The notes beneath the pieces were generated by a model. The model searched no databases. It worked only from the letters and a program-made list of their open reading frames with translations, and was not told the DNA's origin. This document shows, in pieces, positions 53,605-62,362 of a stretch of 64,000 nt of DNA; positions within the stretch are counted from its first letter, which is position 1; every line of letters begins with the position of its first letter. The position numbers and the translations under genes were made by a program. Source of the stretch: Thalassobaculum sp. OXR-137 (GTDB lineage Bacteria; Pseudomonadota; Alphaproteobacteria; Thalassobaculales; Thalassobaculaceae); assembly GCF_034377285.1 (NCBI RefSeq), contig NZ_CP139715.1:186001-250000 (forward strand). The letters are read 5' to 3'.

Positions 53605-55968
53605 TTACAACCGCTCCACCTCGCAGCGGGAGCAGCGCAGGGGGATCGAGCCGCTGACCGGGTCGGACACCGCCGTGTCGATCGTCGCGTTGATGTTCGC
53701 CGCCAGCCGATGGTCGCGGTCGTAGGGGCTGCCGTCCGGGCCGTCGACCCACCAACCGTGCTGGCCGAACACGCCGCCCGGCTCCAGGTCGCGGATGATG
53801 GACACCCGCGCCACCGCCCGGCCCCGCGCGGTCTTCACCACCGCCCAGTCGCCCTGGCCGAGACCGCGGGCCTCGGCATCTTCGGCCGCCATCTCCACGA
53901 TCGGGTCCGGCATCAGCCGGCGCAGGGAGGGGATGTTGCGGTGCTGGCTGTGGCAGTAGGCCACCGTCTTGGCCGAGCCGAGCCGCAGCGGATAGGCCGC
54001 AGCCTCCACCGGCAGCACCGCCGGATCGAAGGCCGGCACGCCGGGCTGGCCGTGGTCGTGCAGCCGCTCCCTGTAGATCTCGATCCGCCGGGTCGGCGTC
54101 GGGAAGCCGCGCGGCACGCCGTCGGCGCCGGCCCGCGCATGGGCCTCCAGCGGCACCTCGCCCGCCACCGTCACCCCTTCCGGCGATGCCCGAAGCCGCT
54201 CCACCGACAGGCCGGCCCCCGCCAGCACATGGTCGTGGCCGGCATCCGCATCGCCGTCGAAGAACGCGCCCGACAACCCCAGCCGCTCGGCCAGGGCGAG
54301 CACGATATCGGTATCCGAGCGCGCTTCGCCCACCGGCGCGATCACCGCCGGGCGGAGCTGCACCTGGCGCATCCCGGCCAGGCTGGCATCGAAGCCGGTG
54401 CGCAGGCCCTCACGCTCCCACGACGTGGCGGCGGGCAGCAGGATGTCGGCATGCCGGGCCGTGGCGTTCTCGAAGAAATCCACATGGACGTGGAAGTCGA
54501 GCGCGGCCAGCGCGTGCGCCGCCACGTCCGCGTCGGGCTGGGAGACCAGCAGGTTGGTGCCGAAGGAGACCAGCATCCGCACCGGGTAGGGATCGCCGGC
54601 CAGCACCGCCCGCCAGACGTCGCGGGCCGTCACCCAGCCGTTCAGCCCCGGCCCGATCGGCCGTTCCCGCAGGCCGAGCGCCTTGGCCTTCTGCGCCGAC
54701 GCCATCAGGTCGCCGCCGGAAATGTCGGCGAAGGACGCGGCGCCGCCGGGCACGTTGCCCCCGGCCTTCCCGTAACTGCCGGTCAGCGTGTAGAGCAGCG
54801 AGATCGCCCGGTCGGTCTGGGTCGCGGTCGGACTCTGGCCGACCCCGTTCCAGGCGTAATAGGCGACCGAGGAGGCCTCGGCCAGCAGGTTGGCGGCCTC
54901 GCGCTGGGCCTCGACCGGCACCCCGGTCACCTCGGCCACCCGGGTCGCCGGCCACTGCGCCGCCACCCCCGCGTAGATGTCGAAGGCGCTGGCGCAGGCC
55001 ACCGGGCCGAGCAGGGTGTCCACGTCCCACACCGCACGCAGCGCCGGCGCGCCGTCGTCGAGCCAGCTTCCCTGCGCCGTGTCGTAGCGCAGCAGCCCGC
55101 CCTTCTCCGCCACGACATAGACCACGTCGGGCCGGCCGCCGGCGACCACCTCGTTCTCCCGCAGGAGCCGGCCGGTATCCTGCCGCACCAGCATCGGCCC
55201 GTTGGTCCAGCGGGTCACGAAGTCACGGTCGAACCGCTCTCCGGCGATCAGCATGTTGGCGAGGCCGAGGGCCAGGGCCTGGTCGGTGCCGGGACGCACG
55301 GCGAGCCACCGGTCGGCCCGGCGGGCGAAGCCGATGGGCCGGGGATCGACCACGATGACCTTGGCGCCGCGCTTCACCGCCTTCTGGATCTCCACCGAGC
55401 GCGCCAGCCAGGTGGCGGCCGGATTGGTGCCCCACAGGACCACGCAGTCGGTGTTGGCGAAGTCCGGCGTGCCGATATCGCTGCCGTAGGTGAAGCGGCT
55501 GGCGAAGTCCTTGTGCCAGTTGCAGATCTCGGTGCCGTAGATGGTGTTCGGGCTGCCATAGGCGCGGATCAGCCGCTCGATCCAGGAGATCGAGTCGGAG
55601 ATATGGGTGCCGCTCGGCGTGGTGACGGAGAAGACGGTCTGCTCCGGCCCGGCCTCGCGCGCGATCGTCGCCATGCGCCCGGCGATCTCGTCCAGGGCCT
55701 CGTCCCAGGAGATCGGCTCCCAGCCCGGATCGGCGGCCCCCTTCGGCGCCGTGCGGCGCAGCGGCCGGGTCAGCCGGTCGGGATGATAGACCAGCTCCGG
55801 GGCCGCCCGCCCCTTGGGGCAGAGCTTCTCGCCGCTGGGATGGCCCGGCAGCGGGTCGATGCCGGTGAGTTTTCCATCCTCCACCACGGCGACGCAGCCG
55901 CAGCGGGAGCGGCACTGGGTGCAGAAGGCGGGGGTGCGGGTGGCGGGGGACGGAGTGGTGACGGACAC
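53605..55968 (-). CDS. molybdopterin-dependent oxidoreductase (DMSO-reductase family)
   Basis: This 787-residue catalytic subunit has an N-terminal 4Fe-4S motif C-x2-C-x3-C with the fourth Cys in K-L-C-P-K-G near residue 45. The likely Mo-ligand Cys is in T-E-I-C-N-W near residue 145, and molydopterin-binding segments follow. There is no Tat signal, so the enzyme is probably cytoplasmic. No iron-sulfur or membrane-anchor subunit is adjacent, so the electron partner is unknown. The GTG start at 55968 is used; an in-frame TTG four codons upstream falls in the T-tract of a terminator. The substrate is undetermined. Confidence 0.88.
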   Translation of the reverse strand: MSVTTPSPATRTPAFCTQCRSRCGCVAVVEDGKLTGIDPLPGHPSGEKLCPKGRAAPELVYHPDRLTRPLRRTAPKGAADPGWEPISWDEALDEIAGRMATIAREAGPEQTVFSVTTPSGTHISDSISWIERLIRAYGSPNTIYGTEICNWHKDFASRFTYGSDIGTPDFANTDCVVLWGTNPAATWLARSVEIQKAVKRGAKVIVVDPRPIGFARRADRWLAVRPGTDQALALGLANMLIAGERFDRDFVTRWTNGPMLVRQDTGRLLRENEVVAGGRPDVVYVVAEKGGLLRYDTAQGSWLDDGAPALRAVWDVDTLLGPVACASAFDIYAGVAAQWPATRVAEVTGVPVEAQREAANLLAEASSVAYYAWNGVGQSPTATQTDRAISLLYTLTGSYGKAGGNVPGGAASFADISGGDLMASAQKAKALGLRERPIGPGLNGWVTARDVWRAVLAGDPYPVRMLVSFGTNLLVSQPDADVAAHALAALDFHVHVDFFENATARHADILLPAATSWEREGLRTGFDASLAGMRQVQLRPAVIAPVGEARSDTDIVLALAERLGLSGAFFDGDADAGHDHVLAGAGLSVERLRASPEGVTVAGEVPLEAHARAGADGVPRGFPTPTRRIEIYRERLHDHGQPGVPAFDPAVLPVEAAAYPLRLGSAKTVAYCHSQHRNIPSLRRLMPDPIVEMAAEDAEARGLGQGDWAVVKTARGRAVARVSIIRDLEPGGVFGQHGWWVDGPDGSPYDRDHRLAANINATIDTAVSDPVSGSIPLRCSRCEVERL

Positions 55969-55980
55969 GCAGCCTCGCAA

Positions 55981-56006
55981 TAGAATAGAAAAGCCGCCTC
56001 GCGGCT
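55981..56006 (-). terminator. intrinsic terminator after the AT-rich cassette
   Basis: On the minus strand AGCCGC-GAG-GCGGCT is followed by TTTTCTATTC. It lies about 80 bases beyond the stop of the second cassette gene and separates it from the molybdopterin oxidoreductase gene. Confidence 0.7.
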
Positions 56007-56085
56007 AGGGTCTTCAGCCTAGAGCACAATTGGTCCAAGTCGAACCGTTCTGAACCGTGGGTCGGCCTCGGAGGTATGAAATTTG

Positions 56086-56673
56086 TTAGCGACCAGGAGC
56101 ACGCAATCGACCAAATGATCTGATTTCCTCAATTACATCTTTCGCAGCACGCTTAGCCTGTTGCCTATTGAATCCTCTTCTCTTCATTTCTTTGGAAATG
56201 TATTTAAAAAATTTTTTATCCCAGACCGGACGAAATCCAGTATCATGCACTTCAATATAAATACTAGGGGCACCTAAGGTGGATTTTATTCGATCTCCGG
56301 GGCGCCCAGCTTGAAGGCAGAACAAGTTAGAAATTAGAATCTGCTCAACAATTATTCCCTGCTCTAAGATATCGAATTTTAACAGTGCCGCCACTTGAAT
56401 TGGTCGCTTAAACCAAAGTATTAGTACAACGCTGTCCGGATATTCACTCACTTGACCCCACTGCACATCCACATCACCAGGCGGAACATGCTCATGCAGG
56501 CGAATTAACTCTTCAATATCTGCTCGATTAGTAGTGTCTACTATTAGGTGTGAAATTAGGCGCCCCTCAGCTATTCCCGAAGAAACAACACCGGCATCAG
56601 ACACAATTGTAAGCGGTTCAACTTCCTTGTCACATTTGCGTTTAATTGAGGGGCGCCAAAAAAAATTTTTCAT
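56086..56673 (-). CDS. hypothetical protein, second gene of an AT-rich cassette
   Basis: Not recognised. The 195-residue protein has no signal peptide or membrane segment. A central hydrophobic strand (V-V-L-I-L-W-F near residue 83) and a basic helical C terminus (M-K-R-R-G-F-N-R-Q-Q-A-K-R-A-A-K) suggest a soluble protein that could bind nucleic acid or a membrane surface. Base composition and codon use are much more AT-rich than in the neighbours, as for the upstream gene, with which it overlaps by ATGA. The pair looks like a recently acquired two-gene unit. Confidence 0.7.
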   Translation of the reverse strand: MKNFFWRPSIKRKCDKEVEPLTIVSDAGVVSSGIAEGRLISHLIVDTTNRADIEELIRLHEHVPPGDVDVQWGQVSEYPDSVVLILWFKRPIQVAALLKFDILEQGIIVEQILISNLFCLQAGRPGDRIKSTLGAPSIYIEVHDTGFRPVWDKKFFKYISKEMKRRGFNRQQAKRAAKDVIEEIRSFGRLRAPGR

Positions 56674-57221
56674 CCCTCCAACTCCTTAACAAATCCAGCC
56701 TCTAGGAAAGTTTCATTTCCATGGGTATCTATCACCACTAATTTGTATCCGTTTATAGGAAAATCTGCGATTGCGTCTTGAGCAACACGAAATAAACACC
56801 ATCCCGATACCGTCAAATGTGCGCCGATTTGTTCCGAACTCGATAGCTGTTTGAATTCATCTAAGGATGGAAATACGTCCCCCCTTTCAGATAAGCAGGG
56901 GAATTTAGCTACTAATGCTTCCCCAGACCGAAGAGAATAAGAAACATGCAGCTCAATCTGTGCTGCGGAATTATCAATATCTGAAGGGTTTCCTATAGAA
57001 ACAAGAAAACCGTAGTCACGAATTTTTCTAACATTGTCCACATGCTGATATCCGTGCCTATATGAGATTTTTAACGTGGGACGTCTCCGTTCATCTTGAG
57101 CCTTCGATAAACGCAAAGCGGCACTCGAATTTCGAAAACTAAGAAATGAAACCAATAACGCCAGTACGGCGACCCCGACGGCACAAACAGCGGCCCAAGT
57201 TTCCAATTCGTCCTGCGGCAT
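56670..57221 (-). CDS. hypothetical membrane-anchored protein, first gene of an AT-rich cassette
   Basis: Not recognised. The 183-residue protein has one N-terminal membrane segment (about residues 8-30), followed by a soluble domain rich in beta-type sequence (L-K-I-S-Y-R-H-G-Y near residue 50). The ATG at 57221 was chosen; an in-frame TTG at 57236 would extend it slightly, and ribosome sites are poor. It is coupled by ATGA to the next gene. The AT-rich composition of the whole block contrasts sharply with the GC-rich surroundings. Confidence 0.65.
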   Translation of the reverse strand: MPQDELETWAAVCAVGVAVLALLVSFLSFRNSSAALRLSKAQDERRRPTLKISYRHGYQHVDNVRKIRDYGFLVSIGNPSDIDNSAAQIELHVSYSLRSGEALVAKFPCLSERGDVFPSLDEFKQLSSSEQIGAHLTVSGWCLFRVAQDAIADFPINGYKLVVIDTHGNETFLEAGFVKELEG

Positions 57222-57307
57222 CCTTACCGAGCTCAATTTTATAAATTTAACGTTCTATGCGTGGCATAATGCAAGCAGCCCGTGAACCTCTCGAACAGTT
57301 CGACCCA

Positions 57308-58753
57308 TCATCCATAAACTGCCAGCATCACCTTCTGGCTGAAGCCCTTCAGCTCCACCGCGCCGCGGTCCTCGAACTGGGCGTAGGTCGGCAGGTCGCG
57401 GTCGAACAGCTGGGTGGAGAAGCAGGCCTCGTTCGCGCCCGCTCGGGCCGAGATCCGGGCGGCGAGCTGGACGGTGGTTCCGAAGAAGTCCTCCTCCTTC
57501 TGGATCGCCTCGCCGAAATGGCCGCCGCAGCGGATCTTGTATTCCGGCGCGTCGGGGCGGTTCGCCAGGCCCTTCATGCTGTCGATCAGGGCGGCGGCGC
57601 AGGCGACCATGCGCTCCTTGTTGGCGAAGCTGAGCATCAGCCCGTCGCCCAGATGCTTGACCTTGCGGCCGCCGAAGCGCCGGCACATGTCCAGCACCAG
57701 CTTCTCGTGGTGGTCGATGACCGACTGGGCGGCGGCGTCGCCGATCTCGCTGGTGAGCCGGGTGCTGTCGACGATGTCGGTGAACAGGATGCCGACCTTC
57801 ACCTTGCCGCCGAGCCCGGCCTCCAGGGTCTCGGCGAGGCCGAACGCCTCGGCGAAGGCCTGCTTCATGCCGTCGATATCGGCGCTCTGGTACAGCCGGA
57901 AGCAGCGCGAGCCGACGCGGATGGAGGCCGGTGCCTCCTTGTCGGTCAGGTAGCGCTCCATGGTCTCCACGAAATGGCCGATGGCGTCGGTGCTCTCGAT
58001 GAAGAACTTCAGCACCTGGGCGACGATGGAGCGGCCGCGGTCGGAGAAGATGTTTATGTCCTGCTCGATGGAGAACAGGACGCCGATGGCGAACAGGCTG
58101 ATCTTGCGGGCGAATTCCAGATCGCGCTTGGCCGCCTCCAGCGCGCCGCCCTCGCGCAGCGCCTCGAAGAAGGCGCGGAACTGGCGGTAGGTGGCGTCGG
58201 CGACGATCACCTCGTCCAGCGACAGCTCCTGCTCGTCCTCGAAGATCGGCACCTGTCCGCGCTTGCGGGTCGGGCCGGTGATCTCCGGCGGGGCGATCCT
58301 GGCGATATCCTCCTTGGCGATGTCACCGTCGCCGGCCGACCGGCGGCTGCGCAGCGGCACGAAGAGAAAGGATAGGAGATCGGCAAGCGAGCCGCCGAAT
58401 CCCATGCGCTGAGGCCGCCCGGCCGTCTTGCCGGCCTTGGCCGGACGCACCGGCGCGGCCCGTGCCCGGACGCTGGCTCCACCCTTGGGGTCGCGGGAGC
58501 TGGCGGGCGCACGCAACGCGGCGGGCGGCGGCGTGCCCTCGTCGAATCGTTTGAACATCAGCGTCCGGCGCTTGAACATGCCGTCTTCCCCGAGCGTTTC
58601 CTCAACCAGCTTGAGGCCGCTGCCCGGAGGGTTGCGCTGAAGACGCTGGACCTCGGACTTGGCCTCGCCGAGTTCGCTCGGATCGTAGGACTGCAGCGTG
58701 CGCCACGTGCCGTCCGTCTGGATCTCGATCTCGTATGCGACGACCTGAGCCAT
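57308..58753 (-). CDS. class III adenylate/guanylate cyclase-domain protein
   Basis: This 481-residue soluble protein carries its cyclase domain at residues 315-480. The metal-binding Asp residues are in L-F-T-D-I-V-D-S near residue 323 and H-L-G-D-G-L-M near residue 367. The Lys in K-V-K-H-L-G-D is the one that selects adenine in class III enzymes. That favours cAMP production, an inference. Residues 1-310 contain a helical region with no recognised sensor, preceded by a low-complexity Pro/Ala/Arg linker (about 75-120). GGGAGAGAG supports the start. Confidence 0.88.
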   Translation of the reverse strand: MAQVVAYEIEIQTDGTWRTLQSYDPSELGEAKSEVQRLQRNPPGSGLKLVEETLGEDGMFKRRTLMFKRFDEGTPPPAALRAPASSRDPKGGASVRARAAPVRPAKAGKTAGRPQRMGFGGSLADLLSFLFVPLRSRRSAGDGDIAKEDIARIAPPEITGPTRKRGQVPIFEDEQELSLDEVIVADATYRQFRAFFEALREGGALEAAKRDLEFARKISLFAIGVLFSIEQDINIFSDRGRSIVAQVLKFFIESTDAIGHFVETMERYLTDKEAPASIRVGSRCFRLYQSADIDGMKQAFAEAFGLAETLEAGLGGKVKVGILFTDIVDSTRLTSEIGDAAAQSVIDHHEKLVLDMCRRFGGRKVKHLGDGLMLSFANKERMVACAAALIDSMKGLANRPDAPEYKIRCGGHFGEAIQKEEDFFGTTVQLAARISARAGANEACFSTQLFDRDLPTYAQFEDRGAVELKGFSQKVMLAVYG

Positions 58754-58893
58754 GCCGGCTCTCTCCCATCCGGACCGAATCCCGCCGAACCTCTCGGAAC
58801 GGCGGGACAGATATGCGGTCAGCGTTTCACGCGCATACCCAACACCATTTCAATTGTTTCAGTATAGCGATTCCGGATGGAGTGCCAGCGGCC

Positions 58894-59781
58894 TCACTTC
58901 TTCTGGAAGGAGACCGTCGCCCAGTCCTCCCACAGGGTGGCCAGGGCGGCGTAGTCGAGGTCGCCCATGCCCTTGGCCTCGGCGATCTCGTACGGCGTGT
59001 GGGACGCCAGCGTGGCGAACAGCGGCACGCCCAGATTCTGCGCCGTCTCCAGGGCGAGCACCGAATCCTTGCGCGCGTTGGAGACCGACATGCCGCCTTT
59101 GTAGTTGCCGTCGGCCATGCGCTCCTGCACCCGGTGGACCAGCGGCCGCAGCAGCCCCTCCTCCCGGTTCAGGATGTCGACCATGGTCTGCACCGGCACG
59201 CCGAGCTTGGTCGACATGGCGAAGGCCTCGATCAGCACGACCATGACCGCGTGCATGACGCCGTTGTTCACCACCTTGGTGCCCATGCCGGCGCCGATCG
59301 GGCCGAGCTCGAAGATCCGCTCGGCCAGCAGATCGAGCACCGGACGGGCCAGCGCGATCTCCTCCGGCGAGCCGCCCAAGAAGAAGGTGATCTTGGCCGA
59401 GGCCATGCTGGCCACGCCGCCGGCGATGGCGGCGTCGACGAAGCCCACGCCCTCGGGCTGGCAGCGCTTGTGGCAGGCGATGGCGGTGGCCGGGGTCACC
59501 GTGCTGGTCTCGATTATGATGGACGGCCGATGGCCGGCGCCGAGGATCTCGTCCACGACGGCGATGGACGCTTCGGGCTTGGGCAGGGAGAGGATGATCC
59601 GGTCGGCCTTGGACGCCACGTCGGCGGCGCTCTCGGCCAGGGTCACGCCGATCTCGGCGGCGGCCTTGCGGCGCTCCGGGCTGAGGTCGAAACCGATCAC
59701 GGTCTGGCCCTTGTCCAGGAGCGCCTTGCAGACCGACGCCCCGGCATTGCCGAGACCGATGAAGCCGATCGGATTGGTCAT
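58894..59781 (-). CDS. 3-hydroxyisobutyrate-dehydrogenase-family oxidoreductase
   Basis: This 295-residue beta-hydroxyacid dehydrogenase has the Rossmann motif G-F-I-G-L-G-N-A-G near residue 6 and the catalytic Lys expected in G-M-G-T-K-V-V-N-N near residue 168. The substrate segment D-A-A-I-A-G-G-V near residue 116 matches the family well. It is the last gene of a three-gene minus-strand operon with a class II aldolase and a VOC protein. That combination recalls operons for four-carbon sugar acids, but no kinase is present. Confidence 0.88.
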   Translation of the reverse strand: MTNPIGFIGLGNAGASVCKALLDKGQTVIGFDLSPERRKAAAEIGVTLAESAADVASKADRIILSLPKPEASIAVVDEILGAGHRPSIIIETSTVTPATAIACHKRCQPEGVGFVDAAIAGGVASMASAKITFFLGGSPEEIALARPVLDLLAERIFELGPIGAGMGTKVVNNGVMHAVMVVLIEAFAMSTKLGVPVQTMVDILNREEGLLRPLVHRVQERMADGNYKGGMSVSNARKDSVLALETAQNLGVPLFATLASHTPYEIAEAKGMGDLDYAALATLWEDWATVSFQKK

Positions 59782-59819
59782 TCTCTAGTTCCCTTCAGAG
59801 TGTCGTGGGATGGAGGAAT

Positions 59820-60590
59820 TCAGTTGCGGTAGTCGCTGCCCATGCGGTCCAGCTTGCGCTTCCAGGCGGCCAGCTCGAGCTTGCCGATCCCGGCGAGGCG
59901 GGCGCCTTCCGGCTTCTGGGCGCGGGTATGGGCGACGATCTCGGGCGGGATGGGCAGGACTTCGGCCTGGCCGCCGGCCTGGGCCAGCACCTGCACCCGG
60001 CAGGCGCGCTCCAGGTTGTACATGTGGAAGAACGCCTCGGCGACGGTCTCGCCGATGGTCAGGGTCCCGTGGTTGCGCAGGATCATCGCCTTGCAGGCAC
60101 CCAGGTCATCGACCAGCCGCGGCTTCTCGGCGTCGTCGAACGCCAGGCCCTCATAGTCGTGATAGGCGATGCCGCCGGGCAGGAACATGCCGAACTGGGA
60201 GGCGTCGATCAGCCCCTCGCGCTGGCAGGAGACCGCCACGCCGCTGTCGGTATGCAGATGGATGACGCAATGGGCGCCCGGCACCGCCTCGTGCACGGCA
60301 CCATGGATGATGAAGCCGGCGTAGTTGATCGGGTACGGGCTGTCCTCGACGATGTTGCCGTGCAGGTCGATCTTCACCAGGTTCGAGGCGGTCACCTCCT
60401 CGTACATCAGCCCGAACGGGTTGATCAGGAAGTGCTCCTCGTCGCCCGGCACCCGCGCGGAGATGTGGGTGTAGATCAGGTCGTCCATCTGCTTGGCGGC
60501 GAAGATCCGGTAGACGGCGGCAAGGTCCTCGCGGGTCTGGCGCTCTTCGTCCGACCAGCGGGTGGTGCGGGGCATCGAGGTGATGGTCAC
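59820..60590 (-). CDS. class II aldolase/adducin-family protein
   Basis: This 256-residue zinc-dependent aldolase-fold protein has H-L-H-T-D near residue 110 (zinc His pair) and the third His in L-R-N-H-G-T-L near residue 170. Y-T-H-I-S-A-R near residue 40 is also typical. It cleaves or decarboxylates a hydroxy/oxo acid. It lies 38 bases upstream of the dehydrogenase gene and 12 bases after the VOC gene. Substrate unknown; related proteins act on 3-oxo-tetronate phosphates or similar compounds. Confidence 0.88.
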   Translation of the reverse strand: MTITSMPRTTRWSDEERQTREDLAAVYRIFAAKQMDDLIYTHISARVPGDEEHFLINPFGLMYEEVTASNLVKIDLHGNIVEDSPYPINYAGFIIHGAVHEAVPGAHCVIHLHTDSGVAVSCQREGLIDASQFGMFLPGGIAYHDYEGLAFDDAEKPRLVDDLGACKAMILRNHGTLTIGETVAEAFFHMYNLERACRVQVLAQAGGQAEVLPIPPEIVAHTRAQKPEGARLAGIGKLELAAWKRKLDRMGSDYRN

Positions 60591-60602
60591 GGGTCGCCTC
60601 CT

Positions 60603-61013
60603 TCAGGTCCCTTTGAACTCGGTGATGTCGGCATTCTCCTGCGGCGGGAAGTCGATATGGATGTGATTCCCGTCGGCATCGAAGATGTTCACCTGAGTGT
60701 GGCCGAAGCCGTCGCCGGGCAGAACCCCACACTTGTATGCAATGTTGAGGGAGCGCAGATGGGCGAGGAACTCCTCCAGCCCGGTGGCCCGCATCGCGAA
60801 ATGCTCGAGCTGCTGGTCGCCGCGGTAGTCGGCGGTGCCGCCGGTCTCCACGATGTGCACCACGGCGTCCTCGCCGGAATACATCCAGGCGCCGCCGAAG
60901 CCGAAATCGGGCCGCTTTCCCTGCTTCAGGCCGAGCACGCGCTCGTAAAAGTCCACCAGGCGCGGGACGTCGGTGGTGCGGAGATTGACATGATCGAGTC
61001 TTCCGATTGGCAT
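60603..61013 (-). CDS. VOC-family (glyoxalase-like) protein
   Basis: This 136-residue single-domain vicinal-oxygen-chelate protein has the N-terminal L-D-H-V-N-L near residue 6 (metal His), E-H-F-A-M-R near residue 70 (metal His), and D-G-N-H-I-H-I-D-F near residue 116 (Glu/His site). Members are glyoxalases, dioxygenases or resistance proteins. It is the first gene of a three-gene catabolic operon. Its start is near that of the divergent YcaQ-like gene, 56 bases away. Confidence 0.86.
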   Translation of the reverse strand: MPIGRLDHVNLRTTDVPRLVDFYERVLGLKQGKRPDFGFGGAWMYSGEDAVVHIVETGGTADYRGDQQLEHFAMRATGLEEFLAHLRSLNIAYKCGVLPGDGFGHTQVNIFDADGNHIHIDFPPQENADITEFKGT

Positions 61014-61069
61014 GGGGACCTCCCTTTCGGCTTTTTCGCCAGCATAGACCCAGGGCCCAGCGAGACGCC

Positions 61070-62251
61070 ATGACCGACCGTCTGTCCAATGCCGAGCTTC
61101 GCCGGCTGTTCCTGCACCAGCACGCGCTGTCCGAGTCGCCTGGCGGGGTGCTGACCCGCGACGGGCTGGACGCGCTGATCGACCGGCTCGGCTTCGTGCA
61201 GGTCGACACCATCTCCACCCTGGAACAGGCGCACCACCACATCCTGTTCACCCGGGCCAACGGCTACAGGAAGTCCCACCTCAAGCACCTGCTGGAGAAG
61301 CGCCGCTCGCTGTTCGAGCACTGGACCCACGACGCCTCCATCATCCCGACCCGGTTCTACCCGTACTGGAAGCCGCGCTTCGCCCGCTACAAGGCGCGGA
61401 TGGACAAGGCCCCGCACTGGGACCAGCGCTTCGCCGGACGGCGCGACGAGGTGTTGGACGAGATGCGGCGGCGGGTGGCGGCCGAGGGCCAGGTGACCTC
61501 GCGCGACGTCACGCCAGACGACACCGAGGAGCGCGGCGCCTGGTGGGGCTGGACACCGTCGAAGACCGCGCTGGAATACCTCTGGCGCTCCGGCGAGTTC
61601 GCGGTGGCCGGCCGCAAAGGCTTCGCCAAGGTCTACGACCTATCGCATCGGGTGATCCCCGCCGAGCATCACGACCCGGAGCCGGACCATGCGTCCTTCG
61701 TCGACTGGGCCGGGCGCGAGGCGATCTCGCGGCTCGCCGTCGCCACCCATGGCGAGGTCGCCCGGTTCTTCGACTCGATCTCCCCGGCCGAGGCCCAGGC
61801 CTGGTGCGAGAGTGCCGGCGACCATACCCTGCGCCGGATCGAGATCGAGCAGGCCGACGGCAGCACCCGGCTGGTCTGGGCGCGGCCGGACGTGCTGGAG
61901 CTGGCGGCGCAGGCGCCCGAGCCGCTGGCCCGGGTACGCTTCCTGTCGCCCTTCGACCCGATGATCCGCGAGCGCGAGCGCACCCAGCGGATCTTCGGCT
62001 TCGACTACCGCTTCGAGGCCTTCGTGCCGGCGGCCAAGCGGGTCTACGGCTACTACGTGCTGCCGATGCTGGAGCGCGACCGCCTGATCGGCCGGATCGA
62101 GCTGAAGACCCACCGGGCCCGCGGCGAGCTGGAAGTGCGGGGGATGTGGATGGAGCCAGGGGTACGCGCCTCGAAGGCCCGCGACGCCAAGATCGACGCC
62201 GAGATCGAGCGCTGGCGGGTGTTCACGGGGATGGAGCGGGTGGTGCGTTAG
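61070..62251 (+). CDS. YcaQ/AlkX-type crosslink-repair DNA glycosylase
   Basis: This 393-residue winged-helix protein of the HTH_42 family has the glycosylase motif F-V-Q-V-D near residue 42, the Q-x-D form seen in YcaQ (AlkX) rather than the Q-x-Q of AlkZ. H-H-H-I-L-F-T-R near residue 57 and late L-S-P-F-D-P near residue 300 also fit. YcaQ removes bases involved in interstrand crosslinks. The Met at 61070 was chosen over an in-frame GTG-type extension, since the family start aligns there. No SOS box was recognised. Confidence 0.88.
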   Translation: MTDRLSNAELRRLFLHQHALSESPGGVLTRDGLDALIDRLGFVQVDTISTLEQAHHHILFTRANGYRKSHLKHLLEKRRSLFEHWTHDASIIPTRFYPYWKPRFARYKARMDKAPHWDQRFAGRRDEVLDEMRRRVAAEGQVTSRDVTPDDTEERGAWWGWTPSKTALEYLWRSGEFAVAGRKGFAKVYDLSHRVIPAEHHDPEPDHASFVDWAGREAISRLAVATHGEVARFFDSISPAEAQAWCESAGDHTLRRIEIEQADGSTRLVWARPDVLELAAQAPEPLARVRFLSPFDPMIRERERTQRIFGFDYRFEAFVPAAKRVYGYYVLPMLERDRLIGRIELKTHRARGELEVRGMWMEPGVRASKARDAKIDAEIERWRVFTGMERVVR

Positions 62252-62268
62252 CGCCGCCACCTCTTCCC

Positions 62269-62341
62269 GTCATCCCGAACTTGTTTCGGGACCCCGCCCG
62301 CGATAGGGCAAAGTGAGGTCCCGAAACAAGTTCGGGATGAC
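62269..62341. repeat. composite palindromic element, GTCATCCCGAAC type
   Basis: GTCATCCCGAACTTGTTTC continuing to GGGACC, and its exact inverse (GGTCCCGAAACAAG continuing to TTCGGGATGAC), flank a core of about 23 bases. The arms match the element at 53525. It lies between the convergent YcaQ-like and amidinotransferase-like genes. Confidence 0.83.
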
Positions 62342-62362
62342 GGGGAATGCGCGTCAGGGCCC

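Noticed and set aside
49405-58862. Shared 13-mer CAATTGTTTCAGT near 49410 and 58851
   Set aside because: No further symmetry or common gene class. A few chance matches of this length are expected in 64 kb.
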